This document shows, piece after piece, positions 6,239 to 11,202 of a DNA stretch of 11,202 nt. This stretch comes from Heritagella sp051881655 (GTDB lineage: Bacteria; Bacillota; Clostridia; Oscillospirales; Acutalibacteraceae): the NCBI GenBank assembly GCA_051881655.1, contig JBJEQH010000140.1, forward strand, positions 1-11,202. Direction: 5' to 3'. Below the pieces are notes generated by a model. That model searched no databases. It worked only from the letters and a program-made list of their open reading frames with translations, and was not told the origin of the DNA. The translations under genes and the position numbers were made by a program. Within the stretch, counting starts at the first letter, position 1. Each line of letters begins with the position of its first letter.

Positions 6239-7111
6239 ATGGTACCGAGCATCTGGATTGAACTGCATCAGGAGATGACCCGCCACCCCAAAACGCTGGC
6301 GCTGGCCCAGACGCTGAGGATCAGCCGCCGGGAAGCCGTGGGGCTGCTGGTGGATCTGTGGACCTGGGGGATCGGCTGCGCCGGGGAGACGGGCTCGCTG
6401 CGCGGCCTCTCCCCCGAGGGCATCGCCATGGCGCTGGACTGGCCGGTGCGCCAGGCCGGAAAGCTGGTAGACGCCCTCTTTTCCTGCGGGTGGTTCGACC
6501 GGGAGGGGGAGGACTATCGCCTGCACGACTGGGAGGACTACACCGGCCGCCTGTCCGAGCGGCGCCGGGACGCCGAGCGCAAGCGAACGGCGCGCAGAGC
6601 GGCCAAAGCCGGGGAGACCGGCGGGGAAACGCCGCCGGAAAACGAGGGCGGGCCGCAGAGTGAAACCCGGGCTTGTCCGGAGATGGTCCGCGGACAGTCC
6701 GCGGACGGTCCGGGGACAAAAGCCGGTAACCCGCGCGCGGAGAAACCGAACCCAACCGAACCAAACCAAACCGAACCGAACCAAACCCAGCAAAACCCAA
6801 CCGCACCAGACCCCCATGGGCAGGAGGCGGCGCTGCGCCGCGTTTGTGACGAATTTGCAGGGGCGATTCACGCCCCCGGCGGCAAGGAGCGGGAACAACT
6901 GCGCTTTCTGCTCACAGAGTACGGCCCTGACGCCCTGTCGGCCGCCATCGGGGAGGCAAGGGGCAAGGGGCGCAGCCCGGCGTATCTGCGCAAAATCTTA
7001 GAGGCGTGGCGCGCCTGTCCCGAAAGGGCCCCCGGGCAGGCCCCCGCGCCCAGCTACGACATCGAGGCCTACGAGCGCCTGTCCCTTCAGTGCCTGATGG
7101 GGGAGGGGTGA
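6239..7111 (+). CDS. DnaD-like / phage replisome-organizer-type replication protein
   Basis: A 290-aa protein. Residues 5-115 (SIWIELHQEMTRHPKTLALA...YRLHDWEDYTGRLSERR) resemble the N-terminal winged-helix part of phage replisome-organizer proteins. Residues 116-190 are a low-complexity charged linker rich in Pro, Asn, Gln and Thr. Residues 215-257 (REQLRFLLTEYGPDALSAAI and then AYLRKILEAW) fit the DnaD/DnaB_2 C-terminal domain, which ends in Y-x-x-x-I-L-x-x-W. Such proteins bind origin DNA and help load the helicase in phages and integrative elements. ATG at 6239 has GGAGGAGG 8 nt upstream; the in-frame extension to 6113 crosses the leader hairpin and is unlikely. No helicase loader or phage structural gene lies next to it, so it may be a relic. 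DNA repeats inside the linker are listed separately. Confidence 0.75.
   Translation: MVPSIWIELHQEMTRHPKTLALAQTLRISRREAVGLLVDLWTWGIGCAGETGSLRGLSPEGIAMALDWPVRQAGKLVDALFSCGWFDREGEDYRLHDWEDYTGRLSERRRDAERKRTARRAAKAGETGGETPPENEGGPQSETRACPEMVRGQSADGPGTKAGNPRAEKPNPTEPNQTEPNQTQQNPTAPDPHGQEAALRRVCDEFAGAIHAPGGKEREQLRFLLTEYGPDALSAAIGEARGKGRSPAYLRKILEAWRACPERAPGQAPAPSYDIEAYERLSLQCLMGEG
6686..6717. repeat. Three 11-bp-period palindromic iterons inside the DnaD-like gene
   Basis: GTCCGCGGAC, itself a perfect 10-bp palindrome, occurs at 6686-6695 and 6697-6706, followed by GTCCGGGGAC at 6708-6717; a degenerate relative (GTCCGGAG) starts at 6675. The 11-bp period is not a multiple of three, so the encoded residues VRGQSADGPGT do not repeat. 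The conservation is therefore in DNA, not protein. In lambda the O gene holds its own origin iterons between its two domains; the position here is analogous. Confidence 0.7.
6743..6787 (+). repeat. Pentanucleotide RAACC tract in the linker of the DnaD-like gene
   Basis: Six uninterrupted RAACC units occupy 6758-6787, with related units back to 6743. The surrounding 6728-6816 contains no T on the plus strand. The tract encodes the repeat PNQTE (period five codons). The complementary strand reads GGTTY repeats with regular GG pairs. Confidence 0.85.
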
Positions 7112-7155
7112 GAGGCCGCCCGGGGGATTGCGGAATGCCTTTGAAGCGTGACAGA

Positions 7156-7644
7156 TTACCCATCAATGCGGACAACCGGAACACCGGCATTCACTGCATA
7201 ATGGATTGTATTTTTTGTTCCGCCTTTTTCACGGCTGCATACGGCAATCACTCTGGCGGCATGGTTTACCATCCATCTGTTTCGGATCTGGAAGCAGCAG
7301 CGGCTGTAATCCTTACAGATATATTTTACGAAGTCCGCTGCGGCCAGAATATCGTTGTACTGTTTCTGCCAATCCGGGTTCCAACCCCTCTCAAAGCCCT
7401 CATAGGGGCAGGCGCACATCAATTTGACGGAATATCCTTCCCCGCGCAGTTTCAGCACGGTTTGTGCCGCCCAAATATCCACCCCCCTTGCCATACCCGT
7501 AATAAAGACAGTAAATCCTTCCAAAACGGTCCGGCGGATTTCTTCTTCCAGATCTTTTCGGATGTCCCTCTCAGAGCGTGTCAGTTTCTCCGGGCGATGG
7601 CCGGTAAAGCATACCCTGTGCATTCTTTTTTCCGCTTCGGTCAC
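7156..7644 (-). CDS. SLOG-superfamily protein, YpsA/DUF1273-like
   Basis: A 162-aa Rossmann-like SLOG protein. The family signatures are CFTGHRPEKL (12-21), FITGMARGVDIWAA (47-60, nucleotide-loop glycines), CACPYEGFE (77-85), the W-x-x-x-YNDIL stretch at about 92-100, RNRWMVNHA (121-129) and GGTKNTIHYA (141-150). SLOG proteins are thought to bind nucleotide-derived ligands; the biochemical role of this branch is not established. The GTG at 7644 is chosen as start because GGAGG sits 8 nt upstream; the ATG at 7623 has no ribosome site. The gene is divergent to the XRE regulator (127-bp gap) and faces the DnaD-like gene tail to tail. It is less GC-rich than the genes to its left, consistent with acquisition. 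Confidence 0.85.
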   Translation of the reverse strand: MTEAEKRMHRVCFTGHRPEKLTRSERDIRKDLEEEIRRTVLEGFTVFITGMARGVDIWAAQTVLKLRGEGYSVKLMCACPYEGFERGWNPDWQKQYNDILAAADFVKYICKDYSRCCFQIRNRWMVNHAARVIAVCSREKGGTKNTIHYAVNAGVPVVRIDG

Positions 7645-7681
7645 GAAAATCCCCTCCGAATATCCATAGCATTGATATTAC

Positions 7682-7710
7682 ATCCTATCACATATCGAAT
7701 TTCGTTTCAA
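7682..7710 (-). promoter_or_regulatory. Candidate promoter of the SLOG gene
   Basis: On the minus strand TTGAAA (7705-7710) and TAGGAT (7682-7687) are 17 bp apart, with a start near 7675 and the GGAGG site at 7653-7657. The rightward promoter for the XRE gene is less clear; TAAAAT at 7742-7747 is the best -10 but lacks a matching -35. An imperfect dyad at about 7720-7747 (ATTTTCTTACTCC against GGAAGTAAAAT) could be an operator. Confidence 0.5.
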
Positions 7711-7771
7711 CTCATAAGTATTTTCTTACTCCATTTGGAAGTAAAATGAGTACGAATAAGGGGGTGATGCT

Positions 7772-8086
7772 ATGGATACACACGCTCGTCTCCAGCAGTT
7801 ATTGCGGGAACGCGGATGGACGGAGTACAGGCTCTCGAAAGAATGTGGCCTGGCACAGTCCACAATCGGCAATATCTTTAGAAGAAATACGGTTCCTTCC
7901 CTTGCAACCCTGGAGACGATTTGCAAAGGGTTCGGCATCACGATGTCACAGTTTTTTGCGGACACCGATCTGGTGGAAATGACCCCCGATATGAAAGAGC
8001 TGTTCGACTGTTGGGTTTGCCTGACACCCAACCAGAAATCCGCCGCTCTCCAGATGCTCAGGGCCATGAGCCACGAGAACCAGTGA
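7772..8086 (+). CDS. XRE-family helix-turn-helix regulator
   Basis: A 104-aa protein with an N-terminal Cro/CI-type helix-turn-helix: RLQQLLRERGWTEYRLSKEC (6-25), GLAQSTIGNIFRRNTVPSLA (26-45, recognition helix around STIGNIFRR) and TLETICKGFGITMSQFFAD (46-64). A short C-terminal part (LTPNQKSAALQMLRAM) is typical of small clostridial XRE regulators and may serve dimerisation. The start is ATG at 7772 with AGGGGGTG 5 nt upstream. It probably regulates itself and the divergent SLOG gene, as XRE repressors commonly do for neighbours; this is inference. No partner toxin gene is visible downstream. Confidence 0.88.
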   Translation: MDTHARLQQLLRERGWTEYRLSKECGLAQSTIGNIFRRNTVPSLATLETICKGFGITMSQFFADTDLVEMTPDMKELFDCWVCLTPNQKSAALQMLRAMSHENQ

Positions 8087-8160
8087 TACGAAGCGAGGGG
8101 GTTATTCTGTCTGCGCCATCATGGATGACCGGCGCAGGGAGGATAAGAGGATTTCTCTCG

Positions 8161-8194
8161 TAAAAAAGCCGGATGCAGCAGCATCCGGCTCTTT
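8161..8194. terminator. Terminator hairpin, probably bidirectional
   Basis: AGCCGGATGC (8167-8176) and GCATCCGGCT (8181-8190) form a perfect 10-bp stem with an AGCA loop. On the minus strand the stem is followed by six T; on the plus strand only by CTTT. It lies 80 nt after the XRE stop and would end that transcript; the better tail is for leftward transcription, for example antisense reading from the tRNA region. Confidence 0.65.
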
Positions 8195-8256
8195 AAAAAC
8201 ACCCCCTTTTGGGATTCGTATAGCAGGAATCCGCGCCGTTTTCAATGAGAGGCCGC

Positions 8257-8278
8257 GGGCCGCCGGGCGGCCCCTTTT
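8257..8278 (+). terminator. GC-rich hairpin with short T tail
   Basis: GGGCCGCC (8257-8264) and GGCGGCCC (8266-8273) are a perfect inverted repeat around one G, followed by CTTTTC. With an effective loop of about three bases and only four T, it is a weak terminator candidate. The rest of 8087-8310 holds no convincing gene. Confidence 0.4.
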
Positions 8279-8310
8279 CGGGGGGAGGGGAAATTTTCTC
8301 TTCATTTTCC

Positions 8311-8339
8311 TTGCACTTTTTAAAAAGGTGTGGTATACT
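8311..8339 (+). promoter_or_regulatory. tRNA promoter
   Basis: TTGCAC (8311-8316) and TATACT (8334-8339) are 17 bp apart, and TGG immediately before the -10 makes it an extended -10 type. The start near 8346 is about 19 nt before the mature tRNA 5' end. Confidence 0.75.
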
Positions 8340-8364
8340 AACTCTTGCCCCTTAAAAAGGATAT

Positions 8365-8441
8365 CCGCCCGTCGTCAAGCTGGATATGATAACAGATTCC
8401 GATTCTGGAGGACGGGGGTTCGAATCCCTCCGGGCGGGCCA
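8365..8441 (+). tRNA. tRNA-Arg (anticodon CCG)
   Basis: A 77-nt cloverleaf. The acceptor stem CCGCCCG (8365-8371) pairs fully with CGGGCGG (8431-8437). The D-stem is GTCA/TGAT with a GG-containing loop. The anticodon arm is ACAGA-TTCCGAT-TCTGG with anticodon CCG at 8399-8401. The T-arm is GGGGG-TTCGAAT-CCCTC. The discriminator is G and CCA is encoded. It reads the Arg codon CGG, which is frequent in the GC-rich genes here. The outermost anticodon-stem pair is an A-G mismatch. I saw no second copy of its 3' end in the window that would mark an integration site. Confidence 0.93.
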
Positions 8442-8442
8442 G

Positions 8443-8483
8443 AAAAAAACAGCCTTTGTCTTTTGACAAAGGCTGTTTTTTTT
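8443..8483 (+). terminator. Intrinsic terminator of the tRNA gene
   Basis: CAGCCTTTGTC (8450-8460) pairs with GACAAAGGCTG (8465-8475) around a TTTT loop. The stem is extended by seven A-T pairs into the T run (8476-8483). It begins 1 nt after the tRNA CCA end. Confidence 0.92.
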
Positions 8484-8492
8484 CAACGAAAT

Positions 8493-8590
8493 AAATCCCT
8501 TCCGGGATTTGTGAAATACGCTGCGCGTGTGAAAGATGGCTTCGCCATGTGAAATGGGCCTTCGGCGCGTGTAAGAACGCATCGCCTCAC
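8493..8590. repeat. Cluster of mini-hairpins separated by GTGAAA-like spacers
   Basis: AAATCCC/GGGATTT (8493-8510, loop TTCC), ACGC/GCGT (8518-8528, loop TGC), ATGGC/GCCAT (8536-8548, loop TTC) and a degenerate GCC/GGC (8558-8566, loop TTC) follow each other, separated by GTGAAA or GTGTGAAA. The sequence GCCTTCGGCGCGTG (8558-8571) recurs exactly at 10358-10371 in the second such cluster, linking the two. Confidence 0.7.
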
Positions 8591-8864
8591 CTATCACAGC
8601 GCAGCGGCATCACTTATCACTTATTTGCAAAGAGGTTTATTTTGTGACATACTATGTCCTTTCACCTATTAGACGGAGGAAAATGCGAAAACCTCCCAAT
8701 CGTTTCTATATTTTTTGAAAAACAGCCGCAAAAAAGACGGCCAGAGATTATTTTTTTGAAGAGTCCTTTTCTGCGCTGCGTTTACTCTGACCATCGGAAT
8801 CCATAACCACATTTGGCCAATGGGCCGATGGCCGTTTATGAAGGGGTGTATAGGGGAACAAAAA
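8591..8864. other. AT-richer stretch without a convincing gene
   Basis: About 270 bp with poly-A and poly-T runs and lower GC than its surroundings. The only ORF of note is a leftward 74-codon frame ending at 8669. It begins inside the ATPase terminator and lacks a ribosome site, so I do not call it. An AGACGGAGGAAAATGCG ribosome-site-like string (about 8671-8687) precedes an ATG that does not open a meaningful frame. The stretch may be remnant DNA of a mobile element. Confidence 0.5.
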
Positions 8865-8890
8865 GTGCCGGGCAACGCGTTGCCCGGCAC
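8860..8890 (-). terminator. Intrinsic terminator of the AAA ATPase gene
   Basis: Positions 8865-8890 are a perfect 26-bp palindrome (arm GTGCCGGGCAACG). On the minus strand it is followed by TTTTTG and begins 10 nt after the ATPase stop codon. Position, stem and tail fit a rho-independent terminator. Confidence 0.85.
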
Positions 8891-8900
8891 CATGGTGCGG

Positions 8901-10124
8901 TCAGATCATCCAGATGGGAACGATATAATTTTCAGAATTGATAGCCGACAGCTTGGGGCGCATACAGAGAATGGCGCCGCTGCCGCGGGGGACGGAAGCT
9001 TTATCCAGGTGATGAAATGCATGGATCCGCTCATGGCCGGGGTTGACGGAACGCTTAATTTCCAACGGATGGAGCCTGCCGTCGCTCTCGATCACCATAT
9101 CAATTTCATTGGAGTTGCTGTCGCGGTAGTACCACAGCAGGCATTCTTTCGCGTTGTTATGGTAGGACTTCAAGAGCTCAGACACCACAAAGTTCTCCAA
9201 AATGGCTCCGTTGATGGCGCCGTTTGCCAAAATCTCAGGCGAGGAATAACGGGTTAGATAAGCGACCAAACCGGTATCAAAGAAATACATCTTCGGCGTT
9301 TTCACGGTGCGCTTTAACAGATTGTTGGAATAAGGGCGCAGGAAGAAAATGACATCCGATTTCTCAAGCACCTGCAGCCAGCGTTTGGCAGTATCATCCG
9401 ACACGCCCACATCCTGTGCCATATCGTGAACGTTCAGCATTTGTCCGGCGCGGCAGGCGGCAGCGCGAACAAAGTCCCGGAACAGAAGCGGATCGGCAAG
9501 CAGCACCTGGTCTTTTACGTCGCGGTCAATATAGGTCTGCAGATAGCTGGAATAGAACACATCACGATCGGAGAACTTTCCGCTGGCAAGACCGGGCATG
9601 GAGCCCTTCCAGATGCGGTCATAGATTTCGGCAATGTCAGCCGGTGCGTTCGTTTTCTCCCGCTCTTTCAGCGCGCCCAGCTCTAAGGTAAACGGTGTGC
9701 AATTGCCCGACCCGTAAATCTCGTGCTGAGACAGGCTGGACATGTGTAAGAGGGCCACCCGGCCGGCCAGAGACTCCTGCGCCAGCTCCATGAGCTTGAA
9801 CGCCTGGGAGCCGGTGAGCCAATAGGTGCCGGGCTCAGCGCCGTTGTCAATCTCCATTTTGATATAGGAGAAAAGCTCGGGGGCATACTGCACCTCGTCG
9901 ATCATGATGGGCGTGGAGTGCAGCTGCAAAAACATCGCAGGATCGCGCTTGGCAAGGCTGCGCTCGTCCATATCGTCCAATGTCACATATTCACGGTTTT
10001 CCTCCATAAGCCGGCGCAGAACCGTGGTCTTGCCCACCTGACGCGGGCCCGTGATCAAAATACAGGAATACTCTTTCGACAGAGCAAGAATCTTTTCCTC
10101 CATATCTCTTTTGATATAAGCCAT
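8901..10124 (-). CDS. AAA-family ATPase with DUF4143 domain
   Basis: A 407-aa protein typical in length for the ATP-binding/DUF4143 family. Walker A is GPRQVGKTT (26-34), Walker B is IMIDEVQ (73-79), and a sensor-like LTGSQ lies at 103-107. The DUF4143 region (about 195-360) includes a helix-turn-helix-like segment, VHDMAQDVGVSDDTAKRWLQVL at about 232-253 (key residues 238-250). It also has a PD-(D/E)xK-like site, D342 in NEIDMVIE and E355-x-K357 in LEIKRS. Family members are widespread in anaerobes but have no settled function; DNA binding or processing is plausible. ATG at 10124 has AAGGGGG upstream. It is transcribed alone from a strong promoter bracketed by palindromes and ends in its own terminator. 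GC is lower than in the left half of the window, consistent with horizontal spread. Confidence 0.9.
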   Translation of the reverse strand: MAYIKRDMEEKILALSKEYSCILITGPRQVGKTTVLRRLMEENREYVTLDDMDERSLAKRDPAMFLQLHSTPIMIDEVQYAPELFSYIKMEIDNGAEPGTYWLTGSQAFKLMELAQESLAGRVALLHMSSLSQHEIYGSGNCTPFTLELGALKEREKTNAPADIAEIYDRIWKGSMPGLASGKFSDRDVFYSSYLQTYIDRDVKDQVLLADPLLFRDFVRAAACRAGQMLNVHDMAQDVGVSDDTAKRWLQVLEKSDVIFFLRPYSNNLLKRTVKTPKMYFFDTGLVAYLTRYSSPEILANGAINGAILENFVVSELLKSYHNNAKECLLWYYRDSNSNEIDMVIESDGRLHPLEIKRSVNPGHERIHAFHHLDKASVPRGSGAILCMRPKLSAINSENYIVPIWMI

Positions 10125-10141
10125 AGCAGGACCCCCTTTTA

Positions 10142-10227
10142 GGCAAATATTCGATTCAATCGTATTTTAGCCTGAAAGCAGCGCTCTGTCAAGGCAAAAA
10201 TACGATCGGATCGTATTTTTACCTGAA
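10142..10227 (-). promoter_or_regulatory. ATPase promoter bracketed by two palindromic operator-like repeats
   Basis: On the minus strand TTGACA (10187-10192) and TAAAAT (10164-10169) are 17 bp apart, with only one base off consensus. Two 35-bp direct repeats (10142-10176 and 10193-10227, 28 of 35 identical) flank or overlap it. Each holds a palindrome: 10196-10220 is perfect, with 12-bp arms AAAAATACGATC around one base. The other has the core CGATTCAATCG (10152-10162) within a weaker AT-rich dyad that covers the -10. Their centres (10157 and 10208) are 51 bp apart, close to five helical turns. A partial third site, GGATCGGATCC, is at 10240-10250. This is the layout of an autorepressed gene. 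Confidence 0.8.
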
Positions 10228-10319
10228 TAAGAGAAAACAGGATCGGATCCCCCAAAAGGAGGGGGCGGATAGAATTGGGAGTTCCCATGGCCGGACAAAC
10301 CGGGCTTTTTTGCGTGATG

Positions 10320-10371
10320 CGTTCCTTGCGGAACGTGATGCGCACTGCGTGCGGGATGCCTTCGGCGCGTG
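10320..10371. repeat. Second cluster of mini-hairpins with GTGATG spacers
   Basis: CGTTCC/GGAACG (10320-10335, loop TTGC), CGCAC/GTGCG (10341-10353, loop TGC) and GCC/GGC (10358-10366, loop TTC) follow each other with GTGATG or GGGATG between them. The end of the cluster shares 14 identical bases with 8558-8571. Together with the operator region it fills the 338-bp gap between the ATPase and the DUF3795-like gene; a short TGGGA/TCCCA dyad is also present at 10276-10287. Confidence 0.7.
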
Positions 10372-10402
10372 GCCCCTGTCACGGGGAGATTCTTTTTCCC
10401 GG

Positions 10403-10431
10403 TTGAAACCTGCGCGGATTTGTGATACACT
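10403..10431 (+). promoter_or_regulatory. Promoter of the DUF3795-like gene
   Basis: TTGAAA (10403-10408) and TACACT (10426-10431) are 17 bp apart, with TGA directly before the -10 (extended -10). The start near 10438 leaves about 25 nt including the GGGGAGGA ribosome site. Confidence 0.78.
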
Positions 10432-10462
10432 GAAAAAAACCGGGAGGGGAGGATCAGACCGT

Positions 10463-10837
10463 ATGAAACGGGAACTTGGGATCGCGCGGTGCGGGCTGGC
10501 GTGTTGTTTGTGCAGCGAGAACGGGCATTGCAGCGGGTGCGATACGGGAGAATGCCCCGACAAGGACTGGTGCAAAAACAGGGCCTGCTCGCTGGAGAAA
10601 AACTGCGGGCATTGCTATGAGTGCGAAACGCTGTGCCGGGAGGGACTGCTGTCCCGGATTAAGCCCTACGGGTTTACACTGTTTGCCAGGAGATACGGCG
10701 AAGACAGGCTGCTGGATTGCCTGGAACGGAACGAAAAAAACGGCGTGGTCTATCATCGGGACGGAATCAACGGCGACTACGACGATTTTGACGATGTGGA
10801 GGATCTGATCCGTTTTATTAAAACGGGGGAGAGATAA
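10463..10837 (+). CDS. Cys-rich DUF3795-like protein
   Basis: A 124-aa small protein with 14 cysteines, 13 of them in the first 60 residues. They are arranged as RCGLACCLC, CSGC, C-x6-C, C-x5-CGHCYEC and C. This spacing fits DUF3795, a presumed zinc- or metal-binding domain of unknown function in anaerobes. The C-terminal half (about residues 60-124) is acidic at its end (DYDDFDDVEDLIRFIKTG) and may form a separate helical part. The start is ATG at 10463 with GAGGA 9 nt upstream; the longer in-frame version starting at 10310 would translate the promoter and hairpin cluster. It has its own promoter and a terminator about 65 nt after the stop. Cytoplasmic; no signal peptide. Confidence 0.85.
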   Translation: MKRELGIARCGLACCLCSENGHCSGCDTGECPDKDWCKNRACSLEKNCGHCYECETLCREGLLSRIKPYGFTLFARRYGEDRLLDCLERNEKNGVVYHRDGINGDYDDFDDVEDLIRFIKTGER

Positions 10838-10902
10838 ATTCCCGGGGATCGGGGCGGTTTTCCCCGTCAGGCTGCTCCGTTTGGCCGCTCTTTCGCAGAA
10901 GG

Positions 10903-10935
10903 AAAACCTCTTTACGAGAGTAAGGAGGTTTTTTT
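10903..10935 (+). terminator. Intrinsic terminator after the DUF3795-like gene
   Basis: AAAACCTCTTTAC (10903-10915) pairs with GTAAGGAGGTTTT (10920-10932) with one U-G pair and a GAGA loop, followed by more T to 10935. It ends 39 nt before the next ATG, and no promoter is visible in between, so the downstream gene may depend on read-through or on a promoter overlapping 10838-10902. Confidence 0.83.
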
Positions 10936-10974
10936 CATAAGGGGGCTTTCCCCGCCCGGGAGGAGGAAGGGAAC

Positions 10975-11202
10975 ATGGAGTTTGAAAAGGACTATGTGCT
11001 GCGCATGGCCCGGGAGCTGGGCGACGCCATTGCCCGGCTGGTGTTCGGTCGGTCGCTGGAGAGCGCGGAGGAGCAGGAGCCCGGCGGGGCGGAGGCCTCC
11101 CTCTCCCGGCTGCTGGAGCGGGCCGCCGGGGGCGACGTGGGCGGCGCCGAGGACGAGCTGTTCGGGCAGCTTCGGCCGGGGGACAGCGCCGGGCTGCAGA
11201 TG
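10975..11202 (+). CDS. N-terminal part of a DUF6483-like protein, cut by window edge
   Basis: The frame is open from ATG 10975 to the end, 76 codons. It begins MEFEKDYVLRMARELGDAIA and continues with RLVFGRSLESAEE and an acidic, Gly/Ala-rich stretch. The opening (acidic residues, DY, a hydrophobic helix, then R-x-L-V/L-F-G) is what I associate with DUF6483 proteins of Clostridia, which have no assigned function. The ribosome site AGGAGG (10961-10966) lies 8 nt upstream. The rest of the protein is outside the window, so the family assignment is tentative; the reading frame itself is well supported by its codon-position GC bias. Confidence 0.7.
   Translation, partial: MEFEKDYVLRMARELGDAIARLVFGRSLESAEEQEPGGAEASLSRLLERAAGGDVGGAEDELFGQLRPGDSAGLQM

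Noticed and set aside
7746..7982. Alternative rightward frame starting at the ATG 26 bp before the XRE gene
   Set aside because: It overlaps the XRE gene in another frame, shows no domain and has no ribosome site, while the XRE frame has both.
8365..8441. tRNA-Arg as an attachment site of an integrated element
   Set aside because: No repeat of the tRNA 3' end was found elsewhere in the window and no integrase gene is present, so there is no direct support.
8121..8552. Rightward 143-codon frame over the tRNA
   Set aside because: It reads through a terminator hairpin, the tRNA promoter, the tRNA and its terminator. This is a common false gene at tRNA loci.
8669..8893. Leftward 74-codon frame downstream of the ATPase
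   Set aside because: It begins inside the ATPase terminator palindrome and lacks a ribosome site. The residue pattern is not recognised; a pseudogene tail cannot be excluded.
10291..10311. Terminator-like CCGG/CCGG pairing followed by six T
   Set aside because: The stem is only four pairs with a mismatch beyond, and there is no rightward gene upstream to terminate.

Overview
The window looks like chromosomal DNA of a GC-rich gut-type Clostridia, probably Oscillospiraceae/Ruminococcaceae. This is inferred from strong Shine-Dalgarno sequences, canonical sigma-A promoters with 17-bp spacers, U-tract terminators, a CCA-encoding tRNA and the protein families present. No taxonomic marker is present, so the genus is not established. 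Base composition changes along the window: about 1-7100 is very GC-rich, while 7150-8090 and 8480-10250 are visibly less so.

Region 1 (1-2904): a leftward operon encodes a PF06089-type asparaginase followed by a ROK sugar kinase that runs off the left edge. Divergently transcribed is a ROK-family repressor with an N-terminal winged helix. Two near-consensus, non-overlapping promoters lie back to back in the 181-bp gap. The layout is that of a sensor and its target operon.

Region 2 (2912-5372): a leftward MerR-type regulator with a large unrecognised C-terminal domain faces a rightward short-chain dehydrogenase. Between them lie five perfect inverted repeats, the last with 20-bp arms. The dehydrogenase promoter has a 19-bp spacer, which is typical of MerR-activated promoters. 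A 17-bp motif is shared between the two promoters (13/17). Downstream of the dehydrogenase is an 84-bp tandem duplication made of further triloop hairpins, ending in an intrinsic terminator.

Region 3 (5373-8190): a phosphinothricin-acetyltransferase-like GNAT gene is followed by a DnaD/replisome-organizer-like gene of phage or mobile-element type. Next comes a divergent pair, a SLOG (YpsA/DUF1273-like) gene and a small XRE regulator. The DnaD-like gene carries 11-bp-period palindromic iterons and a T-free pentanucleotide tract in its linker, suggesting an in-gene replication origin. This part may be the remnant of a mobile element.

Region 4 (8200-11202): tRNA-Arg(CCG) has its own promoter and terminator and is followed by an AT-richer gene-poor stretch. 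A leftward DUF4143-type AAA ATPase comes next; its TTGACA-17-TAAAAT promoter is bracketed by two similar palindromes centred 51 bp apart, a strong autoregulation candidate. After it come a Cys-rich DUF3795-like protein and the start of a DUF6483-like protein cut by the right edge.

The most unusual window-wide signal is a set of short, mostly perfect palindromes with 3-4-nt loops (often TTC), clustered in intergenic gaps. Their arm sequences differ from one another, so most do not look like copies of a single repeat family.
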